A DNA stretch of 64,000 nucleotides from Chaunax sp. Z400 (Eukaryota; Chordata; Actinopteri; Lophiiformes; Chaunacidae), in assembly GCA_037577475.1 (NCBI GenBank), contig CM075186.1, forward strand, positions 7,501,501-7,565,500, written 5' to 3'. Both the position numbers and the translations under genes were made by a program. Numbering within the stretch: the first letter of the stretch is position 1; each line of letters starts with the position of its first letter. Below, piece by piece: positions 29,795 to 39,045 of the stretch. A model generated the notes under the pieces. That model did no database searches and was not told where the DNA came from. It saw only the letters and a list, made by a program, of their open reading frames with translations.

Positions 29795-29847
29795 ATTATA
29801 TATATATATATATTATATATATATATTATATATATATATTTATATAT

Positions 29848-29880
<33 letters not shown>

Positions 29881-32800
29881 ATATATAATATATTTTATAT
29901 ATATATATATTATATATATATATATATATAATATATTTTATATATATATATATATTATATATTATATATATATATATATATAATATATTTTATATATATA
30001 TATATTATATATATATATAACATTTCCATTATTCTTGTTTTTGAGTTGATATATACTGAGCAACAGTAAAAATGCATGATTTTGTAAGATTTCATGCAGT
30101 CCTGTTCATGTTAAATATCAATGGCAATGGTTGACACAGCTTTCTTCACACTCTAACGGTACAGTAATGCCCTTTTAAAGTGAAAGCACTCTGGGCTTAT
30201 AGAAATATAAAATCTGTACAAATTAAGCTCACAGCCAGGTTACATTGTTAGTGTGTGGTGTGATTCTCCACTTTCAGAGCAGCAGCAGGTTGCCTTGAGA
30301 CTGAAAACACAGACTGCTTCTGTTGACCTGTTTATCACTTAGGAAACACCGAGAGCTGTTGGCTCTCTCTGCAGGAGTCGCAACAACCCCTCCACACCTC
30401 CACCCATCTATCTATCTATCCAACCCTCTATCCCATGCTGTCTTCAGCGACCGCCCCCCTCCACGATTCAGATTTATAAGAATATTTCACTGCCGAGTTG
30501 CCGGACACGCCTCAGCTCGCCACCGTGAGTCAATGCAGCAAACATGGCAGCTCAGATCTTCGTACACATTAGCAGTACAAAGCAGAGTGATGGATTTCTG
30601 CCACCTGCTGCCTCCTCTGGGGGTTTAGAGTATTGTTGCTGTGGCTAGAGCTGCACTATACTGATCTGTGTGTGTGTGTCTGTGTGTTAAGAGGGGGGTT
30701 GAGAAGAATAGAAGAGTATAATGGAGCTCAGGAGCGTCAAGTCATGCACCAAGGAGAAGGTGACAGTGGGGCCTCAAAGTGTCTCAGCTCAGCCCTTCAA
30801 CATGTATTACACAAACACACAGACACACACAAACATACAGTTAGGTGTAAAAAAAAAAAAAAAAAAGAGACCTGTGTTCATACAGCAGCATCAGGCATCC
30901 TGCCAGGAGCATTATGGGTATGCAGTTGTCTTGTTTAGGTGCATCTGAGCAAGCCAGTGTCAAATTTATCAATACATTTTTTTCTTAAAATACGTAAAAT
31001 GTTTGTTTACATCGATGCAATGGATGTAAGTAAAGAGGCTGTTGATGTAGGCAGTACAACGAGACACAGGATGAAGATGTGGCCAACAACATGCTGACAT
31101 AAACACGTTTTTATTCTGCGTGTGCCTGCTCACATGTGCTCGTCCGTTGAGTTGTTTACAAGTGCTCACCGGGGGACGTCTTTGTGTGGATGAAGAGTGT
31201 TTACACATGCCCACACACAAACACACACACACGAGGCTCCATCCTCTTCACATTAGGAGCCAAATCATCTTGATGAAGCAGCTGAAGGATGAACCTGAAT
31301 GCTGTAAAACCAGAAAGGCGGATCTCTTAACAAGAACTCGTTTATTCTCAGCCGTCAAGAATGATATTTTTTTTTTAAACAATTTTTGAAATTGTGTTGC
31401 TTTCTTTGTTGCAGTTTTCTTGCTCGTAGGAATGTTTTGGAAATCTGCGTCGGCGTTTTAGCTCAAGAGAAAAACATTGTTGCACTAGAATCAAGAAAAT
31501 GACATGAAACTGTAAAAATGCTAATAAGTTCATACTTGTACAAGCTCAGTGACAAAACCTCATGGAGAAAGCACATTCTTCTACTTGTAGTGTGGTGCAT
31601 TTATTTCTGTTGCCTTTCAACAGGTTATTACATTTAAACATCTGAATGAAACAGATCTCGTCTCTAGAGTTAAATAAATGACGCCTAATGAAATGTCACC
31701 TTTATTCTTCATGTCATAAAACACAATTTTAGGACTACTCTTTACTTCATTTTTTTTGCCCAATGCTGAATATGTGCCAAATGTTTAAATGGCATCATTA
31801 CTGTGGGAAGCACCCTCCATTCATTATGTAGATATTGTTTCTGACAGGCGTAATGCCGTGCAGACCACCCTCCACTCTCCTTACCCCACATATTCCCTCC
31901 ATCTGTTTTCACTCTCGTCCCCTAATCAGCTCAATTAAGGAGCATCTTCGTACTCAATTTCCATGTCAGTTAACGCCGCTCACGAGGCGACCGTCGGGCC
32001 GCTCATTAATTGCTCTGAGGAAAGTCGCCTCCCAGAGACTCAAATAAGCGTTTCAGTCAGCAGGTGAAGAGAGGAAGGGGATCGGGAAGAGAGAAGGAAA
32101 TGAGACAAAATCATCACAGGACCAGCAAATATCATCTATTATTTTCAACGTTCTCAAGCATTTTTTCACTCAGCAAGCTGATAAGGGGAGGAGAAGAAAA
32201 TCATTGAGGAGGCAGGGGGAATGAAGAACAAATGGTAATACCATATCCAGACAGGGTTTTTCTTAAAATGTAGCATTTGGCCATTTTGGCCTTTCGTACA
32301 TTCGTAAAGATCATACAGTCAGACAACTCACGAGTTTGAAATGTGTATTATTACAGCAGCCGGACATATGAATATGGCGTCTAGGGTCTGAACTCATCAC
32401 TCCCTGCAGTTATGTTTATATGAATATATTGGGGAGTGATGACAAAACTTCCTGAATCCTCCTAATCGGAGCCTACAGGTGGATGCTGGGTTGTGGGGGT
32501 GGTGGTGGTGGGGCTGAAAGTGCAGCAGCAAATGCATGTGGAGCAGCAGCAGCAGCAGCAGCATTAACAGGCAGAGGGAGAGATGGGAAATTGTTGCACC
32601 TTCAATAGACCGCCAAATTGAGAGGGTGTGTTGATGACGTTTGAGGACACGTCATGTGCATATGTGTGTGTCGAGTTGTCTGCCTGAACTTGCTCCGTAG
32701 GCTTTGCTCCATCTGTGGGTCACTGAAAACGGACCTTTTGGAAAATTCCTTCAACGTTTCTGTCTGGGTGGGCAGAAATAGAGACTTTCGATTTTTTAAT

Positions 32801-35800
32801 GACGCTGACGGCAACTTTGCTTTCTGATTGGTCTCATCTGTAATGCTTTTCCCTCCCTGATTCGTCATGCCCCTACCATCTCTGCACCAGAAAGAAAATG
32901 GACAACAACCTGAATGACTTACAGACATTGGTGGCTGTGTTGTCTAAATGCAATTAGCTGTTGTGCGTTTATTTCTGCATTTTAAAATGTTAAACCAACC
33001 TACATGTGCAGGAGGCGAGAGATCTGTGACAGTTCCGGTGCATTAGCCATACATGAAGAAGTGGAAGTGTATTGATACAAATGTAATCACATTATTTTAG
33101 AGTAATGTTCAAGTGTTCACTGGGTATTCCTTGGATTTGTGTAATCTATTACATTTGGTGTGAATGACACAAGTAAATTTGCTCTATTGGCACAGATTTG
33201 ATTGAATAAGCGTTCCACCAAATAGATAATCATTTCAAACCAAAGATTTGAAAGGGTTCATAGGACTTATAGAAATCCCATTATGTGGAAAACCACATTA
33301 AGAACAGATATAAAGATTAGTTAATATTTTGTTCTATTTTCCCACAACACCACTGCTGATAGAACGGTGTCTGTCCAGAGCTTATAAGCTACAGTTACCT
33401 CCGCAAGTTTATTTACATTATGACTCCGCCCCCTTTTGGCTCAGCTGTCGATCAATCGCCAACCCAGCCATTTAGAGGCTTAAGAGACATTTCTGATATC
33501 TGATCTCCAAAGACCTTTTTTCCTTAAGCACACTGATTATACACACAATGCATTAATATCATCAACAACCCCCAAAAAAAAACAACTACAAACAAAAAAT
33601 GTTTAAGACCCTGAATTTTTGAGAGTCTGGTGACTTTTCATATCAAAAGGTAAGACTTTTTTTCAGAGAGCAAACATCCTGTTTTTATTCTCTCTGGACA
33701 AAATCATGGCCCGTGGTTGAACTTGACTCCTCATTTGTAAGTTACATACATTTTCAAGCAATTAGTTGAAATGTAACAACTTATATTGGTTGAATAACTG
33801 CTTCATTCCTTTGACATAATTGCGAGTCAGTCTGAAGGACGTCAGAGGTGGTTACCACAATAGACGGAATCAAATATTTGCTTGACCCTTGAATGATCAC
33901 AGACTTGTTTTGGCTTTTGTCAAGTGTGTGAGGTACTCTTTGGACTCTTTTCTCTCTTAAATTGGGGAGGTAATTACAGCTCTTATCAGTATGAAATTAA
34001 GTCTGCCAGCGGCTGTTCAAGTAAATCTGAATATTATGGGTCATTACTGTGTCAGAGCAATTTTCCAGAGCATTGTTGCTTGACTGGTAACTGAATAAAA
34101 CCACCCAATGTGTGCATTTTACCAGCAGAGTGTTGAATGCTGCTGTAAATAAGGATCGCTCCTCCAGTGAGAAAAGGTGCATTTAATTTCCCTGTAGCTG
34201 TGGCCTGGTGGCTGAACGTATGAAGGAAGTGCTTTTAATGAAAATCACAAAGACGGAACCTGATTTTTATTATTTTCTTCGAAGGTCAAAGCTGAGCTGT
34301 GAACTCTTCCCTTGACATGCAGCATTCAGGAGGTTTGCAGTAAATTGGTACCTTTTGAATAAGTAAATGTATTACCCTCTTTCAGTTTTGCCGTTTTGAT
34401 GCTGCACATCCCTTGACTTGTGTTGTAGTGTCATCGTCATGACTGAGGCAAGGCATTCAGAGGCTATCAGCAAGCAAACGGCGATCATCTAAGCTTCTAT
34501 GAAGGAACACACATGACAAACATAAACTGTCCTTGCTCAGAGAGCAGCTGGAACACATTAACATAATGGTTTTATTTAGAGATTTTTGGAGGATCTATAA
34601 AATACAGTTGCTGTTGGTTCTCTGACTTCTAAAATACTTTTCAGGAGACTGAATGAATTTGCTTTAAGCTGGTTTTTGCTGCTCTGAAGTCACATCCTCC
34701 ATACTAGAAAATCTGTCACACAGATTGATTCAATAAGCCATGTTTTCTTCTTTTTACTCCGACACTTTAAAACCCAAAACCCAACCAGGCAAAAGCGTGT
34801 TGAATCAAAAGCTTTAGTGTGTTAAACCTCATTCACACAGAGTTCCCATTAAATTACTGGGATAACCTTTCAGGCACCACTAATTATTTTCACTATTATA
34901 TTTCACTATTTATATATTACATTTTCAACAAGTTTGCAATGCAGGTAATGTTATGTTTGTGATCTTCAATTTTGTGAAACACGCATTCAATGCATTTAAA
35001 GAGGATTGGATTCTGGCGTGGACAGAATTAGAGAGAGTGCCTTCAAATGCATCATCAGCAGAGCCTTGAGATTGGTTCACTCACTCCTGCATTGTTACCA
35101 CTTTTATTCACAACACGGCAGTGTTTTTCATTTGAAGATGAAAATTGACGGTGCACATTTCTCTTATTTTCATAAATATTGAGCTCCTACTCCCGTTCAC
35201 ATACGACCCCATGCAGGAAATGTTCCTGAATATTTCATGGATAGACTGCTTTGTGTGAAAGGGGTTTCAGACTGCAGTCCCTCAAATGTTATGGGGCCAT
35301 TTTGCCTTAAAGGAAAACCAGGAAGGAGAATGTTTATTGCAACCTGGGCTTTATTTTAATGCAGTCTTTGTTTTGGTTATAATTGTACTCAATGATATTA
35401 AAAGTTGAGATCTGGGAACACAGTGATACTGTAGGGGAAAACAAAAAGTCTAATAGGTCATGAACAGCAATCAGAATGTCAGACAGGTTGGAAACTTAAC
35501 AATTTATCTATATTATCTAACTGATTGACAGTTTGAATTATGATTTTACCATTTTCTCTTCCAAATAAGCCTGTCCATCCTTTTTGTTTGTTTTGTTATG
35601 TACAGCAATGGTACACCGGCTCCGTGAAGGCGGTGTGCGTTTGGTTGACAGACAGATTGGACCTGCAGCTCCACATGTACCAGCTGAAAACGCTCATCAA
35701 GATTGTGAAGGTAAACAAATTGAAGAACAAGAGAAACCAGAACCTTACGAAATAGTGTTTGCATGCACATGTCCAAAAAAAGTACTGTTTGTCATTCTGA

Positions 35801-36542
35801 GTACCAGATTACTTTTATGTGCCAGATTCAAAGGCTCCTTTTCTTTTCTTTTTTTCGCTATTTGAAAAGAGCTGCAGTGAAAGAGGCTAACTCAGACTGG
35901 CTAAAGTGAATTTAAATAAGCATCTTAAATTGTGGTTTATTCATGAAAAAACAGTCAGAACTGACACGGGGTGAAAATAGGAAACATAAAGACAAGTCAA
36001 ACCGCGCTGAATTGTCCTTGAAAGCGGTAGCAGAGGTGTGAACAGGCAGCGAGACTTGAAAGAGAAAACTGCTCAACTGTGCGCTGCTGCTCGCCGCTTT
36101 TGTCTTTTAATAGTTGGCTAATGTACAGACGTGCAAGTTTAACTTGAAAGCAACAAGAAAAGGAATGATGATGGCTTTTGACTGAAGCAAAAAAAAAAAA
36201 AAAAAATCCTCAAATGCCTGTCTGCCTTCCCAGTCCGACACATAAAAGACTTGTCCTTGAGCCTCAATCTTCATGCTTTTGTCCAAACAGCAGCCACTTC
36301 CTCCTGCTCGCTGCATGCCTAAGATGTTCTCCTTTTCCCTCCCTTCTCCTTTTACCTCTCTCCCACCTTGACAGAAGACTTACCGTGACTTCAGGCTGCA
36401 GGGCGTCCTGGACAGCACACTGAACAACAAGAGCTATGAGACCGTCTACAACCGGCTGACAGTGGAGGAAGCTACGGCGGCGGTCAAAGCCGGAGACGGC
36501 CTGCAGGGTATCAGCATGAGAGACAGTGATGAGGACGATTAA
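2711..36542 (+). CDS. CADPS2: CADPS2, calcium-dependent secretion activator 2 (3' part; 5' end outside window)
   Basis: Spliced coding region of the C-terminal part of a CAPS-family protein, a cytosolic/peripheral membrane factor that primes dense-core vesicles for Ca2+-triggered exocytosis through its MUN/MHD1 region. Eleven exons (2711-2867, 6436-6577, 7481-7600, 12343-12498, 13012-13159, 18129-18203, 19068-19151, 19316-19348, 27753-27860, 35606-35710, 36375-36542) join without a frame break into 431 codons plus TAA. All have AG/GT borders and matching phases. Wording such as GFEQETWQ, MDLADTYITFVRQNQDIL and VICVWLTDRLDLQLH-type sequence favours CADPS2 over CADPS (recalled family sequences, not a search). 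The PH and C2 domains lie upstream of the window. The protein ends in an acidic tail (DSDEDD), as in the family. Two further in-frame microexons (8645-8674, 15588-15602) are listed separately. Confidence 0.95.
2868..6435 (+). other. CADPS2 intron
   Basis: No exon fits between the two flanking, directly joining CADPS2 exons. ORFs here (for example 3247-3675 and the minus-strand 5532-5933) lack recognisable motifs. I see no clear repeat. Confidence 0.7.
6436..6577 (+). CDS. CADPS2: CADPS2 exon
   Basis: Acceptor cccccctcag, donor gtaaga at 6578. Encodes HLCNGTFHKHLQDLF, then VVRYIDLMESSIAQSIHRGF and EQETWQSV. This is one of the most conserved CAPS segments, so exon identity is firm. Starts in phase 1 and ends in phase 2. 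Confidence 0.93.
7481..7600 (+). CDS. CADPS2: CADPS2 exon, proline-rich linker
   Basis: Acceptor acccggcag at 7472-7480, donor gtatgt at 7601. The 120-bp exon encodes SLTNNLASVPLPKVPNLPL followed by TLPQMPSFSAPAWMGPLCEN, matching the proline-rich linker of vertebrate CAPS proteins. It is phase 2 at both ends, so it could be skipped without a frameshift. A second in-frame AG at 7503-7504 would remove 24 nt (8 codons). No polypyrimidine tract favours that downstream AG, so 7481 is preferred. Confidence 0.88.
8645..8674 (+). CDS. CADPS2: CADPS2 candidate cassette microexon (30 bp)
   Basis: Thirty bases between a good polypyrimidine tract plus AG (tttttttattgcag, ending 8644) and a consensus donor gtaagt at 8675. 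Read in the incoming phase 2 it gives LQGINLPDI, with no stop, and rejoins the next exon in phase. Length divisible by three, and phase-compatible neighbours, fit an optional microexon inserted between the linker exon and NGSATSEDLF. Skipping it gives CENTNGSATSEDLF, the more familiar family sequence. I could not confirm expression. Confidence 0.65.
10690..11240. promoter_or_regulatory. Candidate conserved non-coding element in CADPS2 intron
   Basis: A less AT-rich block with non-repetitive text and homeodomain-type cores (ccgttaattagacatg at about 10990). It stands out from the flanking AT-rich intron. No alignment was possible. Confidence 0.35.
12343..12498 (+). CDS. CADPS2: CADPS2 exon
   Basis: Acceptor tcctccctgcag, donor gttaga at 12499. 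Encodes NGSATSEDLFWKLDALQMF, then VLDLHWPEPEFAKHLEQRLK and LMASDMMEACVKR. Highly conserved part of the CAPS MUN-like region. Phase 2 in and phase 2 out. The donor is GTTAGA rather than GTAAGT, a slightly weak match. Confidence 0.93.
13012..13159 (+). CDS. CADPS2: CADPS2 exon
   Basis: Acceptor ttccacag ending 13011, donor gtgagc at 13160. Encodes TKCAFDAKMQKASKSTDFRV, PLSICTMFNVLMDAKKQCSK and LCVLDTGQE. Starts in phase 2 and ends in phase 0. KQCSKLC is a variant of the family's K-x-S-T-K-L-C. Confidence 0.93.
15588..15602 (+). CDS. CADPS2: CADPS2 candidate microexon (15 bp)
   Basis: Acceptor gaaccccag ends 15587 and donor gtaagc starts 15603. The 15 bases encode IDKQW in phase 0, between the exon ending in GQE and the one starting QQYHSK. 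Some CAPS isoforms carry a short insert ending in W at this junction; this is from memory and needs checking. The reading frame stays open with or without it. Confidence 0.6.
17180..17730. promoter_or_regulatory. Candidate conserved non-coding element / enhancer
   Basis: High-complexity stretch with atgttaattaattgagg, gtttttggggggggcc and cggattaattgaatcttg, without coding potential and without repeat words. It looks constrained by texture only. Could be a FEZF1 or CADPS2 enhancer. Confidence 0.35.
17877..17966. repeat. TG/AC microsatellite
   Basis: About 90 bases of almost pure tg units with two cg interruptions. Confidence 0.97.
18129..18203 (+). CDS. CADPS2: CADPS2 exon
   Basis: Acceptor ccccctcacag, donor gtaaat at 18204. 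Encodes QQYHSKIDVLIDEAFKDM and ISSLVSK, 25 codons, phase 0 at both ends. QYHSKID is a family signature. Confidence 0.93.
19068..19151 (+). CDS. CADPS2: CADPS2 exon
   Basis: Acceptor ctgtctgcag, donor gtgagt at 19152. Encodes FAAVLDCVLSKLSRYDEGTF and FSSILSFT, 28 codons in phase 0. FFSSILSFT matches CADPS2-type sequence. Confidence 0.94.
19316..19348 (+). CDS. CADPS2: CADPS2 short exon (33 bp)
   Basis: Acceptor ctccctgaaag, donor gtgagt at 19349. Encodes VKAAAKYVEVP, 11 codons in phase 0, joining SFT to KPGMDLAD. The small size and exact family match make it a clear constitutive short exon. The upstream pyrimidine-rich stretch (19270-19310) supports the acceptor. Confidence 0.92.
19600..19880. 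promoter_or_regulatory. Candidate conserved non-coding element
   Basis: Contains cttaattaattgcactcctg and a GC-rich, purine-rich run unlike the surrounding intron. Inference from texture. Confidence 0.3.
20537..20740 (+). repeat. Teleost interspersed repeat fragment
   Basis: Contains cttaaaggaatagttcaacc, ctgaatatgaagtgagcc, ggttatcatagcttatcata and ctgtccaaaggtaacaaaat. These words occur in order in a very common fish repeat starting with aaaggaatagttc. The class is not certain and the copy is diverged, so it is probably old. Confidence 0.7.
21330..21515 (+). repeat. Old fish repeat fragment rich in ccctaaacct words
   Basis: Contains gtcccttaaccttaatgaag and tttccctaaacctgataaag. It ends in an imperfect inverted repeat (acaaatgatgatgtcc / gggacatcatttgt, 21473-21510). 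Resembles widespread fish repeats with ccctaacc-type words; similar to 37745-37855. The class is not known to me. Confidence 0.45.
23620..23900. promoter_or_regulatory. Candidate conserved non-coding element
   Basis: Contains gtgtaattacctgacatttc, caattttattgttgtcaaat and ggcggccattatcccggcac; high-complexity intronic sequence. Confidence 0.3.
25508..26275. mobile_element. Degenerate DNA-transposon-like teleost repeat (long copy)
   Basis: The left end aaccccgtttctaaaaaaaa, then gtgtaaaatctaaataacag and gcaatgatttgcaaatcc, is the recognisable terminus of an abundant fish repeat. Internal text (ttcaacgggtgaccagtcgg, tgactcgtcagaccacagga) also fits that family. About 770 bases remain, without an intact ORF. 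A second, shorter piece lies at 28754-28935. Superfamily not assigned. Confidence 0.65.
27753..27860 (+). CDS. CADPS2: CADPS2 exon
   Basis: Acceptor tgtcgccggcag, donor gtgagt at 27861. Encodes KPGMDLADTYITFVRQNQDI and LRDRINDEVYIEKVFD, 36 codons in phase 0. Confidence 0.94.
28754..28935. mobile_element. Short internally deleted copy of the 25508 repeat family
   Basis: Starts acaaccccgatgccaaaaaa and gcggtgtaaatcttaaataa, parallel to the long copy's end. It ends with cttgtgaatgactgagc, a word I recall from the inner part of the same family. The order suggests a deletion derivative. Confidence 0.5.
28937..29180 (-). pseudogene. Reverse transcriptase fragment of a DIRS/gypsy-type retroelement
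   Basis: The minus strand reads TIAPGEWFTSKDLKGANFHI, PIHLDRRKYLCFAFQG and YQFTVIPLRQSLAPG, matching the conserved RT core (WFTSxDLKDAYFHIPI, LRFAFQG, YxFxVLPFGLSLAPR). Two key positions are altered: the catalytic-region DAYFHIPI reads GANFHIPI, and PFGLSLAP reads PLRQSLAP. It is only about 80 codons and has no flanking domains. It is a fossil and not functional. DIRS versus gypsy-type is not decided. Confidence 0.7.
29543..30020. repeat. Long AT microsatellite
   Basis: About 480 bases of only a and t, except a few early g/c, mostly (ta)n broken by att. The word aatatatttta recurs at 29887, 29930 and 29982. It is strongly self-complementary and prone to assembly error. The 152-codon ORF across it is spurious. 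Confidence 0.97.
31850..32060. promoter_or_regulatory. Candidate conserved non-coding element
   Basis: Contains atcagctcaattaaggagca, cagttaacgccgctcacgag and cgctcattaattgctctgag. A short CpG-bearing island in AT-rich intron, with TAAT cores. Inference from texture. Confidence 0.35.
32535..32565. repeat. GCA trinucleotide repeat
   Basis: Short run of agcagcagcagcagcagcag in a CADPS2 intron, next to a ggt-rich stretch (about 32493-32512). Non-coding here. Confidence 0.8.
33960..34340. promoter_or_regulatory. Candidate conserved non-coding element
   Basis: Contains ggtaattacagctcttatca, gggtcattactgtgtcagag and ggtgcatttaatttccctgt. No coding potential or repeat similarity seen. Confidence 0.3.
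35606..35710 (+). CDS. CADPS2: CADPS2 exon
   Basis: Acceptor ttatgtacag, donor gtaaac at 35711. Encodes QWYTGSVKAVCVWLTDRLDL and QLHMYQLKTLIKIVK, 35 codons in phase 0. Confidence 0.94.
36375..36542 (+). CDS. CADPS2: CADPS2 terminal coding exon
   Basis: Acceptor caccttgacag. Encodes KTYRDFRLQGVLDSTLNNKS and so on to LTVEEATAAV, then LQGISMRDSDEDD and TAA (36540-36542). The acidic C-terminus is typical of CAPS proteins. Confidence 0.94.
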   Translation, partial: KTYRDFRLQGVLDSTLNNKSYETVYNRLTVEEATAAVKAGDGLQGISMRDSDEDD

Positions 36543-39045
36543 ACACAGACACATAACACCTTCCCATACCCTGTTACTACTTGATTATCATCCTCTCTAA
36601 CAGATCAGGACCTTCCTTTGCAGTCAATATGTGTCCTCCACTGAACTCTGAACTCATGTTGGACAAATGTGTGTAAGGGTTACAGTAAATGTAGAAAATA
36701 CACTAAAATACAGTGTGTCCAGTATCAACATGGCTTTCCAACCATTAAGGTAACTCCTCTCAGAAATGGCTGTATTCACATTTGATTTAAAAACAAAGAA
36801 ATCACTGTGGGGGAAAAAACAACATTAAATTGATACGGTTTGATAATCTTCACCAGATTAAGGATAACTGTTGTCTGAGTTTTATATTCAACAAATCCTA
36901 CATGAAGATCAAAACCAATGTTGAGTCTGTTTCTCAATACTTTACAACTTCCCTAATTGTGTGGTTTATGTTGTAGATGAAAAGGTGACTTAAGAGCCAT
37001 GAACCTTATTTCTGCTACAAACTGAAAACCTGTCATAGAACTGAACAAGGTCACACTCTGTTGCTGTTCTCCTCCTATGTGTTATACAACTGCACATGTG
37101 CCACAGAGGAAACATATCATTCATTGGGACTGAAGGTTCTGATCAGGTAAGGATGAACACAGGTAGACAAACATACACACACACATACCACCTCCACCTC
37201 CCAACCTTTCACATGCTCATTGCCTGGACGCTGTTATAACATACACGTGTTGAAACATACAGGTACATGAGTGAGAATGTATGACGAACAATAAGTCGAG
37301 GTGAGGCGAGGCCTCTAAAGGACATAGGGATGGATGGTGCTGTGGCAAACCTCGTCCTCCCTCTCTCACCTGCAGGACAGGAAGCCCCGCCCTCCTCCGT
37401 GTGCAGCCATACTCTAATTGATGTCAGTTTGTACAGTAGAACCCAACATTAGCCAATAGCAACAGTGCAGCTCCTTCCTGATTTGTTTCATCCAGTTGTA
37501 GCTATTTTTAATTCACAGGAAGCTTCAAATTTTTGGTTCTGTTTGACCGATTTCATCAAAATCACATCATTTACCATTATGTTTTACTTTTTTCTTTTCA
37601 AAAAAAATCATATTTGTTTGAACATTTGAATCACGGTAAAATCCTGGTAGCCTCTTCCAGATGATGAAATATTCATTACAACCCACAAGGACTGTCTTCA
37701 CCGGTGAATCAATAGCATTTGGTTCTTTGTTCAAAACAATCCAACATCGCTTCCTTTTAACCACGACCACAATCTTTCTCTAACCTTAACAAAGTAGCGC
37801 TAACTGCCTAAATCTAATCAAACCTTCACCCTAGAGGTGGCATATTGTAAACACTTGTACGAAGGCTATTATTTGTTCTTTAGGACAGAGGAATTACACA
37901 CAATATGAACACCAAGCAGGGTACATTAGCTATTCTTTTAGCGTAGGCAATTTCATGGAAATCTGCTCTTTGTTTTCACATTTCCTGTGTCAATGGAAAA
38001 GTAGAAAAGATGATGGCGGTAGAGGAAGGCCAGGACTCATTTGTATTTTTTCTTTTCCATTACATTTGAGAAAATGTAGACATCTGATATTTTTAAAACT
38101 TGGCAACTCCCACCAAAACAATCTAGCTGCATAAATAGCATTACAGTTATGCATTTTTCATTTGAGGTTGAGTTATCCCTAGTATTTAATGTTCAGTGTC
38201 TCTATCTGCAGTAGAACTCGTATAAATTGATGTTATTGAACTCTGCCCCCATTTCTAAATAATGACTGGTTACCTCGTGGTAAAAGACACCCAAAAAAAG
38301 AGTCAGCTTTGTCCACAGTAATTATTAGAATATCAATGAAACTGGTTCCGGGTTCTGTGAAACAGGTAACAAGTCTACACCGGGTCTGGAGGAAACACCA
38401 AGTAGTCAGTTTCACCATGAACGTTCGAAAAAGTGTTCCAGCTGTTATCAAAGCTCTCTGAGATCGGAGAGCAATCGTCAGACTCTTGACTACATGTCGA
38501 TGTAGTTGTAGATCTGCTGTCATCTCTGCTCATTGTGATATTTACCGTTGTAAAGAAGTATAATATTGTAGAAAGAATAATGTTGAGCTGTAGAGTGATA
38601 TGGTCGTACCGCCTGATGTGCATCATATCCAACATTGATCAAAGTCTTAGAAACGTGCCAATGAACTGAACAATTGTGAACTTCTTTTTTTTTTTTAACA
38701 AGAACCTTCTAGGAGAACATGAGTCTGTTTGTAATCTGATAGATGTGTTCAATCTGATCAGTTGTGATCGGGTGAATATTCTCATCACTGCTGTTCACTG
38801 TCGTCTGTTTGTGCATTGTCGTTGAGAAAGTACGAGTTTTACCTGTGAATTCAGTGTAGGCCTCCAGACGACTGTATGCAACAACCTGTTGTTTGTTTGA
38901 ACTGTCCAATCCAGTTTGTGTCAGTGCAGTTTAAAGGACAAAAATCTATATGAAGAACTTTATTTATATTGTCTTACCGTGCACCTGTTTTGTTCAGGTG
39001 TCTTATCTAAGTGTCTCTATTAAAAGTGTTTTTAAAGCATCTGTG
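36543..39045 (+). other. CADPS2: CADPS2 3' UTR (extent uncertain)
   Basis: Non-coding sequence after the CADPS2 stop. No AATAAA is seen soon after the stop. Candidate variant signals are ATTAAA at 36824-36829 and ATTAAA at 39019-39024. The second is followed by a GT-rich stretch (tctgtgtttgg), so a roughly 2.5-kb UTR is possible. The end is a guess without cDNA. The fragment at 37745-37855 resembles an old repeat. Confidence 0.35.
37745..37855 (+). repeat. Fish repeat fragment similar to 21330-21515
   Basis: Contains cgaccacaatctttctctaa and ctgcctaaatctaatcaaac, with the same kind of taaccttaa/ctaaat words as the fragment at 21330. Old and partial. Confidence 0.4.

Larger units (their letters stand above)
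27861..35605 (+). other. CADPS2 intron (7.7 kb)
   Basis: No exon. Holds a cluster of mobile-element debris and a long AT repeat (28754-30020), a GCA-repeat patch near 32540 and candidate conserved elements at 31850-32060 and 33960-34340. Confidence 0.65.

Noticed and set aside
29525..29983. 152-codon ORF of almost only I and Y
   Set aside because: A product of the AT microsatellite, not a gene.
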